A stretch of 64,000 bases of DNA from Perkinsus marinus ATCC 50983 (GCF_000006405.1 NW_003208364.1:101618-165617), one strand, 5' to 3'; positions 21,881 to 32,914 are shown, numbered from the stretch's first letter. The notes: a model not told the origin generated them from the letters alone. Made by a program: numbers and translations.

Positions 21881-22550
21881 TCTTTCTGTTTCTTTCTCGT
21901 GACTGTGCCATAGTTCACGCTGATACTTGAACGTAGGTTTTGTATTATATTTGTTATTATTCTGTAATATATACATGTCTGTACGTTAGGAGTACCAAAT
22001 CTATCCACCTTGTTACATTATTGTTGTTGCTCCTATCTTGTGTTACAATCAATTGATAATCGGCGAAAGTGGAAGTTCCACTGTGGAACTAAGACAAAAA
22101 CACGCGGCGTGTTACACGCCCATGTTTGCTCGTCTCGGTAAGCGGAAGATCCCAGGTTCGACCATCGGGCATGAGTGATCTTGGACAAGAGGATTTTTTT
22201 CGACCCTTCGTACCCTCCCCACCCGAACCAGTCTGGTCTCGGACATACAAACAGCTCCGATGAATACTTTCCCTTTGAGAATATATTCATTCAAGCCTAT
22301 ACCTTTCATTCAAGAGAAGATATGAATGATCATACAAGCAACAAGGTGAAATTAGAGCTGTTCTCATCAAACTCGGACGACCCCATTGGTGGTATTACCA
22401 CCAGCGAAGGTACTGAAACTATGTGGTACATGGTATCAATCAAATATCGCAGTCCCGAACCATTTCGATTTATTCATATTGGAATCTCTGTGTCAGAAGC
22501 CCGAGAAAACAACATATACAGGGATCGATAAGAAACACTCGAACAGTAAT

Positions 22551-24035
22551 CTACATCATATCCAGAGTCGACTGAATGACGCCCGAGGTGTACCTGATGG
22601 ACTTGTGATAACCAACTAGATAACCTACTCCTCCTACTCTTGCTCCTTTTGGTTTTCTGGAGTGATCACCAACTTCGCGAGCTCCATCAAAGCTCTGCCT
22701 TCTGGCGGTTCCAACATGTATCGGGAGACATCGCATGTAAGGTGAAGTAACTGATGAAGGGAGACCCGTCCAGTCCAAGTTGGTCAAGTCACTGAGACTC
22801 ACTAATCGCTGATGCTTCCGTGCAGCCTCTTCCCTGCGCTCCGCCCATTCTTTGAACTCTTGTAAGCGGGCAGATTGATCCGCATCAGGCTTCTCTAAAG
22901 GACCATCGGCCGGTCCCAAACCACGGAGTTGCGAGTCGAACAGCTGGGCGGCAGCTTCGTGATTTGCCATGGCTTGAGGGGAGAAAGAACGCGATCCGGC
23001 CAGGAGCCGAGATATGTATCTGCAGAGGGAATATTCAACATCAGTATCACTGTATATCATCATCTTTACGTTTGAAGAACAGCCCCGCTCTTCCCTAGCA
23101 TTATTCTAGGAGGGTATGACCGTCCCAACAACTGATAGTCTCTCGTTGGCGCAGGACAAAGATCACCAAACGACAGAGACGTACGACACATTTTGATAAC
23201 TGAACCAAGAAAAATGAGGGTAAAATCATACGATATACTTCTATGGTTGAGAGCACGAATTACCCTGTTCAATCCTCTCATAATGCTCCTTACAGATGGG
23301 CAGCCAAAACTTATCGCCTCCCGACTCGAGTATTTCATGAATGAGCTCAGGCTTGCACATAGCCATTCCAGAGGCTGAAAAGGATCTCATAGTAACTCGT
23401 TAGGTCGTATCATGCGACATTGCCTTCGATCTACTCGTAGCTATTTTGGCTTTTCCGATGATAACATACCTGATGTATTAGCTTCACGTTCGGCCTCAGT
23501 AAGGCCCTGGTCGAAGCCCTCCCCATCCATAGCGAGCTTGATGGCTTCTTGTCGTTCAGCCGATGAGAACCTGTAGTGGGGAATCGCAAACAACTGTTAT
23601 CGAGTACTTTCAGGGTTGGACAATACAGTTATCGAGCGTCACAAAGAAGCTACCTGTAGATGAGGTATGCTCGTTCACTGGCCTGTTTGGCCATGAACTC
23701 CTCAACGTTCATACCAAGTCGCTTTGCTTGAGGCTCCGCGAGCTTAGCGGCTCCTGTGATATCGCCTGAGGTAATACACTATCCACCTATGATGTGAATG
23801 TATGCATGCAAAAACGAAGCCGTTGAGAAGGCAAGATTTGGTGAGAACGACAGGACATTGGCCGAAATTTACCCTCCATCATTAGCTGGAAAAAGTTCTG
23901 CGCGGTATCAATCTCGTCTTGCGAGTAAAATCTCGGTGCCGAGGTCTGCAAACTCCTGACGCTTCCACTGAGGGCCGCAGTGGCAGCTCGACTAGATGAT
24001 GATAGCCACAAGTTACGGACAGCTGGTGTACTCAT
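22551..24035 (-). CDS. Probable mitochondrial protein with N-terminal targeting sequence, unknown family
   Basis: The first exon (ATG at 24035) reads MSTPAVRNLWLSSSSRAATA then SVRSLQTSAPRFYSQDEID, a long Ser/Ala/Arg-rich presequence with a likely cleavage motif (RFYS). Further exons read AKLAEPQAKRLGMNVEEFMA, ASERAYLIYR, SSAERQEAIKLAMDGEGFDQ, ELIHEILESGGDKFWLPIC and, in the large last exon, SFSPQAMANHEAAAQLFDSQ and EWAERREEAARKHQRLVSL. The product is mainly helical and hydrophilic, probably a matrix or complex-associated protein. It is not recognised; a lineage-specific respiratory or ATP synthase subunit is possible. The C terminus is uncertain after about 22700. Confidence 0.55.
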
Positions 24036-24850
24036 TATGTGTGAGACAATAATAAGAGGATGGACAGTTCTGCATAAACGTAAGAAACGACCAGTGAAAG
24101 TTTCAACACGACCTGTAATAGAAGTCGACAGAAACCACGACCATGTACGCTGGTGAACTGATCATATATATTGCTTCCTCTTCTTGATGCGAATCCGCCT
24201 ATCCCGGAACCATCGCCACCACCTACATCGGGAGCAATCACACAGTCAGAAGTGCCGCGAATATTACTCCCCCATAGGCCCACAGTCAGCTTTCTGCGGA
24301 TTCTGTAAGCCCTTTATCCTCTCCTTAATCTGCTGCTGCCGCATGAAGTGCTTTTTATAACCTGAAACTTTCCCATGGAGGATTCGAATTCCTGGCCCTA
24401 GTCAAGATCGCTAGGATGCAGACAGGCCGAGCACTCCTACAGTATTTACGACCAACTTACAGTATATGGCCAATGGAGCTGGTTCATGTACAGCCCGTAG
24501 CTGCCGTGCCGTTGTACGTGATATCCTCTGTGCTAGAGAAGACATTGGGCCATCCAATTAGTAATCTATTTTGCAACTCCTGCAACACAATTCCGACGGA
24601 GCGTTGCACACAATTCTAGTGCTTTTCGCGAATTTTGTTCGTGACATTATCTCTTTTCATGAATGGATTTAACACGATATACATGAGATCGAAGCTGATA
24701 CTTATGTCAGACGAGTTGTGTGTGATAGCTACTCTCTACAGTTGAGCCACGCTCTGGGTGGCGTGGAAGGATTCTTGCGGTATGATTTCAGTTATTCGTA
24801 AAATTGTTTTTTGCTTAATGCCAACAAGATCCTCCTTACGGAGCTCTCAA
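24036..24850. other. Upstream region of divergent genes with a possible first exon
   Basis: The interval separates the leftward mitochondrial-type gene from the rightward membrane-protein gene. A plus-strand frame at 24416-24619 begins MQTGRALLQYLRPTYSIW and could be a first exon of the next gene. The rest shows nothing recognisable. Confidence 0.3.
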
Positions 24851-25590
24851 ATGCCGCTACTCCTCCAACCTGCAGACGTGCTGTGTAACTCTCCTAGTCA
24901 CGTCGATGAGACGCTACACTACCTGCTATTACAAGCACCACCATCGAGGCCTGTTCCTGCTCTACTGAGAGCTTACTCCATATTCCTAGCTGTTCTAGGG
25001 ATTGCTCTTGGAATTGGGTAGTAATATTACTTCAACCGCAGGCCCTCAGTGTTTAGGGTATTCCTTGAAGTTAACTTGAAATCGTGTCGTACTTTTACAA
25101 TGCGTTCCTAGGATCAACTGTGAGGTTGACAATTGGTTCACTAAACATGTCGTCTGTGGCTTTTCGTACGTTATGCGAGCTAGTCTTGTCGAACTCTTCT
25201 CTTACAACCTACTACAAGGTTTTCATCCCCTCAGGGCCGTCATCCTGGATGCATCGATCGTCTTCCCACATCATACGCTCATCAGAAACTCAGCGCTGAT
25301 AGCAGCAGCATTCCTCATAGCGACTGGGGCGGACGGCATCCTTGCTCACGGATCCTTGTACGAGGCGAAACGACTTTATGTCATGATTTTGTTCTCTCAT
25401 GTGAGTTGCGAATCGTGTATGTTTCTCCTGCAAAGTGCCGTTGCCTTAGGTTCTGGTAATGTCCGAGCTCATTGCGGGTGCGATAATTCTGGGGAAGGAC
25501 GAGGGTGCCACTTTCACCACTATCTGCACCGTTGCCGCTCTTGCTGCCCTTTGTGGTATACTGAGTGTTGGACAGACGGCAAAAGAGTAA
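24851..25590 (+). CDS. Small multi-pass membrane protein, unknown
   Basis: Exons give MPLLLQPADVLCNSPSHVDE, a hydrophobic AYSIFLAVLGIALGI, then LVELFSYNLLQGFHPLRAVI, HHTLIRNSALIAAAFLIATG, and after another intron VLVMSELIAGAIILGKDEGA and ICTVAALAALCGILSVGQTA, with a stop at 25588-25590. There are at least four membrane segments. No transporter or enzyme signature is recognised. The start used is the first ATG of the recognisable exon; an upstream exon is possible. Confidence 0.5.
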
Positions 25591-25595
25591 TAGTG

Positions 25596-25993
25596 ATGGG
25601 GGAAGTGGAATTTCAAACTTCATCTAGCAGCATCGATGAGTCCATTGATATTTCACTGGAGGATTATCATCGTCATAGTGTTGAACTTGTGCATAGTCGG
25701 CCTTGTTAGGTATGTCAACTCATGCGACGTCAACTTCTATGAAGGCGGCTGCAATATCTAAGTTTTGTGAGTGCCTTGTTTGTCTAGTCTCCAAACGAGC
25801 AGCTGACTCGTTTATCGCTCGTATGCGGATCATCGAAGTAGCGACAGCAAGCTATATATTTGGATCACTATACACTGCTTATTCACAATATTTTTGCCTA
25901 CTTGCAGCAACATTCATAGGTCTTCAGAACAGCTGTGATGTGAGTGCGGGTCCAGAGTGCTATATCCCTCGTAACACCACTGCAGTTTCGTAG
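25596..25993 (+). CDS. Small Cys-containing membrane-associated protein, unknown
   Basis: Directly follows the preceding gene. One reading gives MGEVEFQTSSSSIDESIDIS; the larger downstream segment has AADSFIARMRIIEVATASYI and FCLLAATFIGLQNSCDV and ends in PECYIPRNTTAVS at 25993. It contains one or two hydrophobic segments and several Cys. It could be a separate small gene or extra exons of the membrane protein before it. No family is recognised. Confidence 0.35.
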
Positions 25994-26076
25994 ATAGTAT
26001 TGTATAGATGCCAGCTACAAGCGACACGTATCGCCAATAGCGTCTGTTGTGTTGTAGTACCCTTTTAATCGCGGGA

Positions 26077-26148
26077 GTGCAGTGTCACACTGCACAGTGC
26101 ATATACACGGTATCACACTGCCAGTGTGATACCGTGTTTATGCACTGT
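26077..26148. repeat. Long palindrome (27 of 28 bp stem) with adjacent 9-bp palindrome
   Basis: Arms ACACGGTATCACACTG (26105-26120) and CAGTGTGATACCGTGT (26122-26137) pair perfectly around one base. They extend outward through ACAGTGCATA/TATGCACTGT with one mismatch, covering 26094-26148. Overlapping it, GTGCAGTGT (26077-26085) and ACACTGCAC (26087-26095) form a second perfect palindrome. Such a structure in noncoding DNA suggests a foldback element or a strong cruciform. Confidence 0.9.
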
Positions 26149-26341
26149 TTGTGATCTGACTCAGATCATCTGAGACTCTCAGACTGAGGGGCAGCTTGTT
26201 CATAGCTAGTTCAGCTTGTCCGATTGCATCGGGTTTTCTATCTAGGATGTTCGTAACCGCATTCCGCGAGAATAGGATGTACAACCAAATAGGTGAAGTA
26301 TTATATTTGAGAGCGCAGTGAAACGTAGTGACAGGTAAAAC

Positions 26342-26365
26342 AAGACGGGAGGGAGTGCACGCGTG
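26342..26365. repeat. Perfect 16-bp palindrome
   Basis: The sequence AGTGCACGCGTGCACT reads the same on both strands. It lies in the same noncoding interval as the longer palindromes on either side. Confidence 0.8.
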
Positions 26366-26526
26366 CACTGCTTTGTGTTCCCGGTTAATCGATATCATAT
26401 TGCGTGCGCTGTAGTGAATCGATCGCAACACCCTCACAGGCATCAGCATTCATCGCGATTCCTCGCGCGAGTGGGCGCATCGATGTGCGGCCATGAATCA
26501 TTTTTTTCTTTTCCTAGGTCGGGAGA

Positions 26527-26605
26527 TGTCTGACGATGGTGACGCACCATCGGCCCGATGGTTAGCATCTTAGCTGCTCAACATCATCTAAGCCATCGTT
26601 AGACA
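26527..26605. ncRNA. Candidate structured RNA or foldback element (three-way junction)
   Basis: Outer arms TGTCTGACGATGG (26527-26539) and CCATCGTTAGACA (26593-26605) pair with one G/A difference. Inside, ACCATCG/CGATGGT closes on a 3-base loop and CTTAG/CTAAG forms another short stem, giving a plausible 79-nt three-way junction. An alternative inner stem, GATGGTG/CACCATC, competes with it. No known RNA family is recognised. It may equally be a miniature inverted-repeat element. Confidence 0.4.
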
Positions 26606-26790
26606 TGGAAGAGCACCAACTCCCAAGCTGCCAATAGCGTAAGGGTTGTGTGCTCTTCCCCTTCCCACACTCCCGTACCAAGGGTTTTTACGGAGTCACA
26701 AATATTTCGACAACACATGAGTCATCACAAACGCTTCGATATATCCGCAATTTACAGCACGATACCACCAAGATACTTTCTTCTGTACTA

Positions 26791-26967
26791 CTATTGGACT
26801 TCGTCCAGCCGCATGAGAGTGCCGTTCCTCACCGGTTTACCCGTGTGGGAGAGAACTAATTCTGCAGTGCATGAACTAGCTGTGAAATTGAACAAAAACA
26901 TATCTGCAGCTCCCAGGACCAAATTCCTCGTTCCTATTTTGTGCCCAACCGTGACGGAGTCAACCAT
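26791..26967 (-). CDS. Possible short coding exon, unknown
   Basis: A 58-codon leftward frame with good composition: MVDSVTVGHKIGTRNLVLGA then ADMFLFNFTASSCTAELVLS. Upstream on the same strand another open stretch ends RGVRATGRKGSDFDALESSR and may be the preceding exon (26967-27185). No family is recognised. It lies downstream of the sestrin gene in the same direction. Confidence 0.3.
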   Translation of the reverse strand: MVDSVTVGHKIGTRNLVLGAADMFLFNFTASSCTAELVLSHTGKPVRNGTLMRLDEVQ

Positions 26968-27625
26968 TACAGAATCAGATTAATCCGAGACGACTCGAGA
27001 GCATCGAAGTCACTGCCCTTTCTTCCGGTAGCTCGGACTCCCCTCAGTATATATCCGATATTGAGACATCTTAGTTCGCGATTCTCCAAGAAGAGTGGAT
27101 GCGGTAAGATATGTGGTCCCTGATGTTTCTCACCGACATCGAAGCACATCTCGGGTAACGGGTCTGCTCCTGCTTTGCACAGCACTGATTATAATAGGGT
27201 AGCTGGGACCCCTCACCTAAGGGTTATAACCAGCAAAGAACTTAGTGCTGCATAGATTCGCCACGGAGAACCAAGTTAGTCTCTGCTCCGTTTGCTCACT
27301 GGTAACCCAGGTAATCACAAACATTAAAGAATTGAAAACTTGGAACTCTACACTGACTTGCCATTTTATTACACATTCCCCACACTTATGCTGAGGAAAC
27401 TACATAGTACGCCTTCATCAAAAGAATATAATTATGACATCGAGCAAGTACAGAGGGTGATTTACGAATAAAACCTGTGGAAACGATGCTAGAGGCTTGT
27501 CGATACAACCACGGTGAGGATGTAAGACATGTGCCCTCCCAAACACGGTTACATCAGTGAGATAGCACGATATCTCAATCTGATGTCGAGTACAACGTTG
27601 GGTAGATGAAATGAAAACCGCCGCC

Positions 27626-30300
27626 TCATCGTTGACATAGTTGACTATCCAAGGCCGACATCGCATTGTTGAGGGCACGCAGTGCATACGTTAGCTCCAC
27701 CACGCGACGGGCTGAGGCAAGATCACTATCATCCAACTGGAGAAGACTACCCCAGGTAATGAGGAAGCGAGGGAAACGTACCTTGGAAGATGAGATAAAC
27801 ATAGTCTGCCATCTCCCAGAACTCCAACTGTTCGACGTCCATGAATCGACCGAAATCAGCCTTAGAAAACCGTTCTGGATAGCATACTAGCTTCTTCAAC
27901 ACAACCTTCTGCAGCAACGTGAGGAACTACAAAACCGTCAACTCGGGGATAGAAGGGGAGTTCACAAGACTACCTTGTTCTGCTGAGTGTAGTCGTAGTC
28001 GTGATGCGCTATACCATACATTTGATGCACATAGACCAGAATAGCCTGACGCAACGGGAGGGTACTCGGCACACTTCGCGATCCTATATGATCAGTGGCA
28101 GACTCTAGAGCTTCCGTATACCTAACAGCGTGCACGAACGACTGAAATACGCCGGAGACCGCTGGAGCAGCGACTATTACTCTCGATCTATAGCGTCCGT
28201 GAGTGAGCCATCCAGTAAGAGGTGATTCATCAGAACACGAGCCTGCTCATCCCAAGAGAACTGCGAGTCCCACGGTATGCCTCTCGATCCTCGGACGTCA
28301 AAATCCAGATAATGCAAGGGCTTACCACAATGCCCACTGAATGATAATCTATCAGAGGCAAAACTTCAAGCTTAGATATCGCTCACCATTCCTCCCGCTC
28401 CCCTATACTATCCTCCGATGAGTGGAAGGGGTGCCGGAACCTGCTCATACAAGGGGTGAAAACATTAAAAATACCCATACTACCGTCTGCAACTTGGTGC
28501 TCGAACACGCGGGTAAGCATTCATCACTGAGCTTAAATTGGACTTTTTCCCCTCAGACAGGCGAATGGCTGACGAAGATGCTTGGGGAGAGGGATCAGCC
28601 TAACGAAACGAGTCAACTCCATAACAATATACGACTTCAAACTGACCAAACTTACATTTTGAGGCTGCTTCCCACCAGTATGTCGTGTTTTCGCTTGTGA
28701 TGAAGATGATGCCGGGCGGCTCGTCTGTGTAGGAGCCAACTCTCGCGCCGGGCAACCCACTTACTAACCACAGTATTCACTACCTCAGTTTCTCGTGTCT
28801 TTGGAGACGATCCGAACATCCAATAGTGATCCGCGAGTTTACCAAACGATGGATGAGAGTCCTCCCGCGTAATTGGATCCTTCGTCAAGTACTCTGAAAA
28901 TGAGGCTCGTTGACATACTACGGAGAGAATTGCTATATTGCCCACCAACAGAAGGTTGGCTGTCCGACTCGTCGTCTGAGTCTCTGGCCGCATGCTCTAT
29001 AAGCTTCTGAGCAGTGAATGGTACCGATCCAGTGTTATCGAGGAAGCAGCTGAGGATAGCTCTACATGTTCGCCTACGCACAAGAACAGAACATTATCAC
29101 CTAGGCATTCTTTCGTTGTCAGGATCATAGGGGGGATCATCGAAAAACACTTCACCAGGCTCGAGGCGCAGATCTGGTTCCACTTCTAGACCGAGGCCAA
29201 ATGCCACAACAGGAAGAGTGTGGAATGTACTGAGAAACAGCAACTTAGCGAGCCTTACAATACTCCGGAGAACGGCCCCAAACATCAGATCTTTCAACCT
29301 ACCTGAGTATAGCTAGAGCGACCACTAAGTCGGCTTTCGACCAAACCTGTAGAAAGACCACTCGAATACACCCATACTACGGTTGAGAATGCAATTACTC
29401 GAAGTAAGTCCTCCATATGCCGCTGTTTGAGCTCCCAAGGCTTGTGGCATAGTATAAGATTTACGTCCTACAACGAACCCCGACTTGCATGATTGATAGA
29501 AGTATCCAAATCACACTACATGTAGAGCTCTGAGCTGCTTTGGTATAGTCGTCGGGTCCGTTAGCCAAGCTACATCACCACCGGAGGCCCTGAAATGAGG
29601 ATGATGCACTCGTATGCACACGCTATTCACATGCACTACAGGAAAAGCTCCATTTGATTCCGAACTAAATACTCGCAGTTATGCCGAGAGGCTGCCATCA
29701 TGGCTATGAAGTGCCTGAGATAAGGAATAAAAACAATTACGATGCACTAGTGGGAGCCTCGGTGTGTTACCTCCAGTGGAGCTGCAAGCCTCCCTCTTGA
29801 AACATGAGAATATCCATGGTTCTAGCGTAGTTTACATAGAATCGTGGTACGGTCGATATAGCCCATTCCTAAGGGGCGGGGAGGAGTGCACACTCTAGAT
29901 GACGTAACTACATGATATTATTATTACTATGTGCGTTATCCTGGCAGCTGAGGAGGAGTCAAATAGTGACCAATCCACAGCTGGCACCGTCACAAGGTGG
30001 GGATCTGGGAGTTCGAGCTCACAACAGTTTTGAGCTGGCAGCTTACTCTTCGAAAATCTGCTGACCTCCGTATTGATATAACGAGCTGCGACTGCAATAC
30101 CAGAGTTCCTCTGAGCAGCTAGGAAGTTCTGGCAACAACGCGAGATTTGTATGACCGGTCACGAGGGCTAAATGCCTCATCGTCCTACATCAGCCACACT
30201 CCTTATGTCTGCGAATCTACACGTATATCTCAAGCGCAGGAGGATTCTGATGGCCTGGTCTATCTCCGATGGTATGGAACCTGTACTACGGCGAGTGGTG
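27626..30300 (-). CDS. Sestrin family protein
   Basis: Sestrins are stress-induced regulators that join an alkylhydroperoxide-reductase-like N-terminal domain to a C-terminal domain which in animals binds leucine and the GATOR2 complex to restrain TORC1. More than ten short introns are needed. Exons in order: VPRFYVNYARTMDILMFQEG, RHFIAMMAASRHNCEYLV, GDVAWLTDPTTIPKQLRAL, LILCHKPWELKQRHMEDLLR, FGLGLEVEPDLRLEPGEVFF, SFSEYLTKDPITREDSHPSF, WDSQFSWDEQARVLMNHLLL, LRQAILVYVHQMYGIAHHDY, DYTQQNKFLTLLQKVVLKKL, VCYPERFSKADF and the end VVELTYALRALNNAMSALDS. The order and the blocks SRHNCEYLV, HKPW, MYGI-x3-DYDY and YALRA follow sestrin along its whole length. The redox Cys and the nearby Tyr are kept. 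The true start codon is not settled. Confidence 0.85.
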
Positions 30301-31075
30301 GCCAAGGACCGTAGCCACGATGTGATTTCTTGAAAAGCTTCCAATCTGAAGAGACAAGAACAAGTTGGCCTTCCTATGATTGGGTTATCGAACTCCCATT
30401 ACCTAGCTCTCGGAGCATCAATAGAGAGCTGTAAGTCTCTCAGACTCTGTACAGTAACACGAATAACAGCTACATCAGTGTTGGGCACGGTGGGTGACCT
30501 GAGTAAACATCGTCAAGAAATCGAGCAACGTTTGCCTCTATTTGAAGAAGCCATGCACATTCCAGTATTCCAGACCAGGCATGAACCGCATTGAGCGACT
30601 CTCCCAACAAGCCCCAAGATAGAATTGATGAACCCATCCCAGGTTCTATGACTACAGGGCACCAACAGGGAGTCCCTCAGGGAAGTAGACCCACAGATTG
30701 TCGTCGAAGGAACTTACTCATCCTGCGACATCAGGTGAAACACGTCCTTTTCTCAGTAATGCGGCGCGAGCTCCTGGCGGGTTAATTCACACAGAGAACC
30801 ACCGAACTGAAAGCAGAATGTTCCCACTCACTCACACAGACTAGTAGCCGTCTTCCACTTCGGGCGCGCGCGATATTAACGGCGCAGGATCAACAAGAGG
30901 GCTGTGTCGATCACGAATACGGGCGCCTCCAGATAGCTAAATTATCAACTGACACGCGTTCCCATTCGAGTTCGACGTGGACATAATTGGATCTTTATCC
31001 CTCATTGGGCCCTTCGTAGCTCCGGCAAACCTAAGATTCGGCCGTAGGTAATCATATTTGATTATTATTTAACGA
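30301..31075. other. Intergenic between divergent sestrin and repeat-protein genes
   Basis: This ~775-base interval has only short frames on both strands (the longest, 30376-30594 on the plus strand, has 72 codons and no recognisable feature). It probably holds both promoters and possibly a 5' exon of sestrin. Confidence 0.4.
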
Positions 31076-32914
31076 ATGTTCCTCATCCAGCAACCTGCTA
31101 GCGCTGTGATATCGAGGACCACTAATAAGTACGGTCACACGGACCACCACTCCTACAAGTCGGATGTGCCTCTGCAATACCTTCACTCAGCCGGTCAGAG
31201 AGGCTGGTCTCACTTCCAGCTGCCTCAGCTGAATAAGGGAGGCTTCCAAGAGAACACTAATCTAGGCATCAAGGCAAACAAGGCAATCTCTAAGGGCTTG
31301 CGTCTCCCTTCGGGTTCGACTTCCTCCCAGTCCTCTCATGTCATCGTGGACATGCCTATGATGTCCCCAAGCTCAATCTCTCATACTAAGACTGGTAGAA
31401 GACACAGCATTAACAAGAAGCACCGTTGTGCTGTATGCCAAGGCATCCAGAGTAGCAACGTGAACCCGAGTCTGAAGGTTCACATTGGGACTCTCCCTAC
31501 TAAGCACATAGACAGGACTCCTCTACCCGAGGATGCTTCTGTTAGTCCCTTCGACGAGGAGTTCCCGATCCTTCAGAGTCACAAGATGAGTAATGTCAAC
31601 CCGCACTTGACTGTGAGCATTGGTAGTCTACCCAGCAAGAAGATCGGCTCAGCTCCTATTCAAGAAGACTTTGCTGTGAGCCCATTTGACGATATGTGGG
31701 ACATGCTCACTGACCAGAAGACTCTGATTCAGAGCAATGTCAACAAGAATCTGCGGGTTAGGAGCAACACATTCCCAACCGTTCACGCTGACTCGACGCC
31801 ATTGGACGAAGACAACACTGTGAGTCCCTTCGACGAAGAGTGGCCGATCCCAGCGGACGAGAACCGTCTTCAGCATGTTATGACTAGCAATGTGAACCCG
31901 ACTCTACCGGTTGCTCATAGTACTCTGCCTACTAAGAAGATCGACATGAGGCCCCTGCCTGAGGACGACAGTGTTAGCCCTTTCGACGAACATTTCCCTC
32001 TACCAAGCTCTTACTGGGAGAGTAACGTGAACCCCACGTTACGTGCTAAGGATGGTACCATGCCCACTAAAAAGTGTGACACGAGACCTCTTCCTGAGGA
32101 TATGTCGGAGAGCCCATTTGACGAGGATTTCCCTCACCTACAGGGCTACTGCCAGAGCAATGTGAATCCCGACCTCACTGTTAACATCGGTACATTCCCA
32201 ACTAAGAACGTCGACTACTCGTCTCTGCCAGAAGATCCTACGGTCAGTCCTTTCGACGAGAGCTTCCCGCATCTCCAAGATGTGGACGTGCCTTCTCAGA
32301 CTTGGATGCAGAGTAATGTTAATCCGAGTTTGAGAGCTAGAGTGGGTAGCTTTCCTGCTGCGGAGCACATTGACACAACCCCCTTGCCTGAGGATACTAC
32401 TGTGAGCCCCTTCGAGGAGGAGTTCCCTCGGTTCATGGGTCAGGAGAGTATTCATGACTTCAGGAGCTACTCGCCCTTTGAGGAGGAGTTCAACTCTATT
32501 GCAAATTGGCCAGTCGCTCGCAAGCGCAGTGAATCTTTCAATAAGCAGCGCCGCGTCACTCAAGTGAAGCAGGGTTTGAAGGAGACCTTGATTCGTCTTG
32601 GCTCTATAGATAAGTACGATTTCGTCAAGGCCACCCACTGGCATCTCGATAAGCAGACTCAGCCTCATGAGGAGATTGACCAGACAGCTACCACTATGCC
32701 GACCGATTGGTTGACGGCTGTTGGGGTGACGCCTCTAGCGCAAGCACCGGGGCACACTGCCTTCCCAAGAATGACGCCAAAGGCAACTGATATTCAGCCA
32801 CCGAAGGGGACTGGCCGCATTGGGACGACTGGGGTTATCACTAGTCAACCGTCCTACATTGCAAGCCATCTTGAGTCGGCTCGGCGTCAACATCAACAAC
32901 CAAGCGGAGTCTGA
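31076..32914 (+). CDS. Protein of seven tandem ~45-residue repeats, novel family
   Basis: An uninterrupted 612-codon frame without introns. Residues ~1-125 are Ser/His/Lys-rich and contain a single CAVC pair (about 118-121). Seven repeats start near residues 127, 172, 220, 271, 316, 361 and 413. Each opens with SNVNPxL, then a GTxPTKxID-like block, PLPED and a VSPFDExFP acidic motif. A half motif (YSPFEEEF) follows, then a basic region and a Pro/Thr-rich tail. No signal peptide or membrane segment is clear. The repeated acidic SPFDE motif could be a binding module or a kinase target, but function is unknown. It is the largest intronless cellular gene in the window. Confidence 0.85.
   Translation: MFLIQQPASAVISRTTNKYGHTDHHSYKSDVPLQYLHSAGQRGWSHFQLPQLNKGGFQENTNLGIKANKAISKGLRLPSGSTSSQSSHVIVDMPMMSPSSISHTKTGRRHSINKKHRCAVCQGIQSSNVNPSLKVHIGTLPTKHIDRTPLPEDASVSPFDEEFPILQSHKMSNVNPHLTVSIGSLPSKKIGSAPIQEDFAVSPFDDMWDMLTDQKTLIQSNVNKNLRVRSNTFPTVHADSTPLDEDNTVSPFDEEWPIPADENRLQHVMTSNVNPTLPVAHSTLPTKKIDMRPLPEDDSVSPFDEHFPLPSSYWESNVNPTLRAKDGTMPTKKCDTRPLPEDMSESPFDEDFPHLQGYCQSNVNPDLTVNIGTFPTKNVDYSSLPEDPTVSPFDESFPHLQDVDVPSQTWMQSNVNPSLRARVGSFPAAEHIDTTPLPEDTTVSPFEEEFPRFMGQESIHDFRSYSPFEEEFNSIANWPVARKRSESFNKQRRVTQVKQGLKETLIRLGSIDKYDFVKATHWHLDKQTQPHEEIDQTATTMPTDWLTAVGVTPLAQAPGHTAFPRMTPKATDIQPPKGTGRIGTTGVITSQPSYIASHLESARRQHQQPSGV

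Noticed and set aside
22105-22175. A tRNA-like piece with GGTTCGACC resembling a B box, and possible acceptor arms GCCCATG/CATCGGGC
   Set aside because: The T stem pairs poorly, the anticodon arm is missing and the arms need an extra base, so it is not a functional tRNA. A tRNA-derived repeat remnant is possible but not supported.
26648-26983. Plus-strand frame of 111 codons
   Set aside because: The opposite strand over part of it reads more like protein, and no domain is seen. Probably a chance frame.
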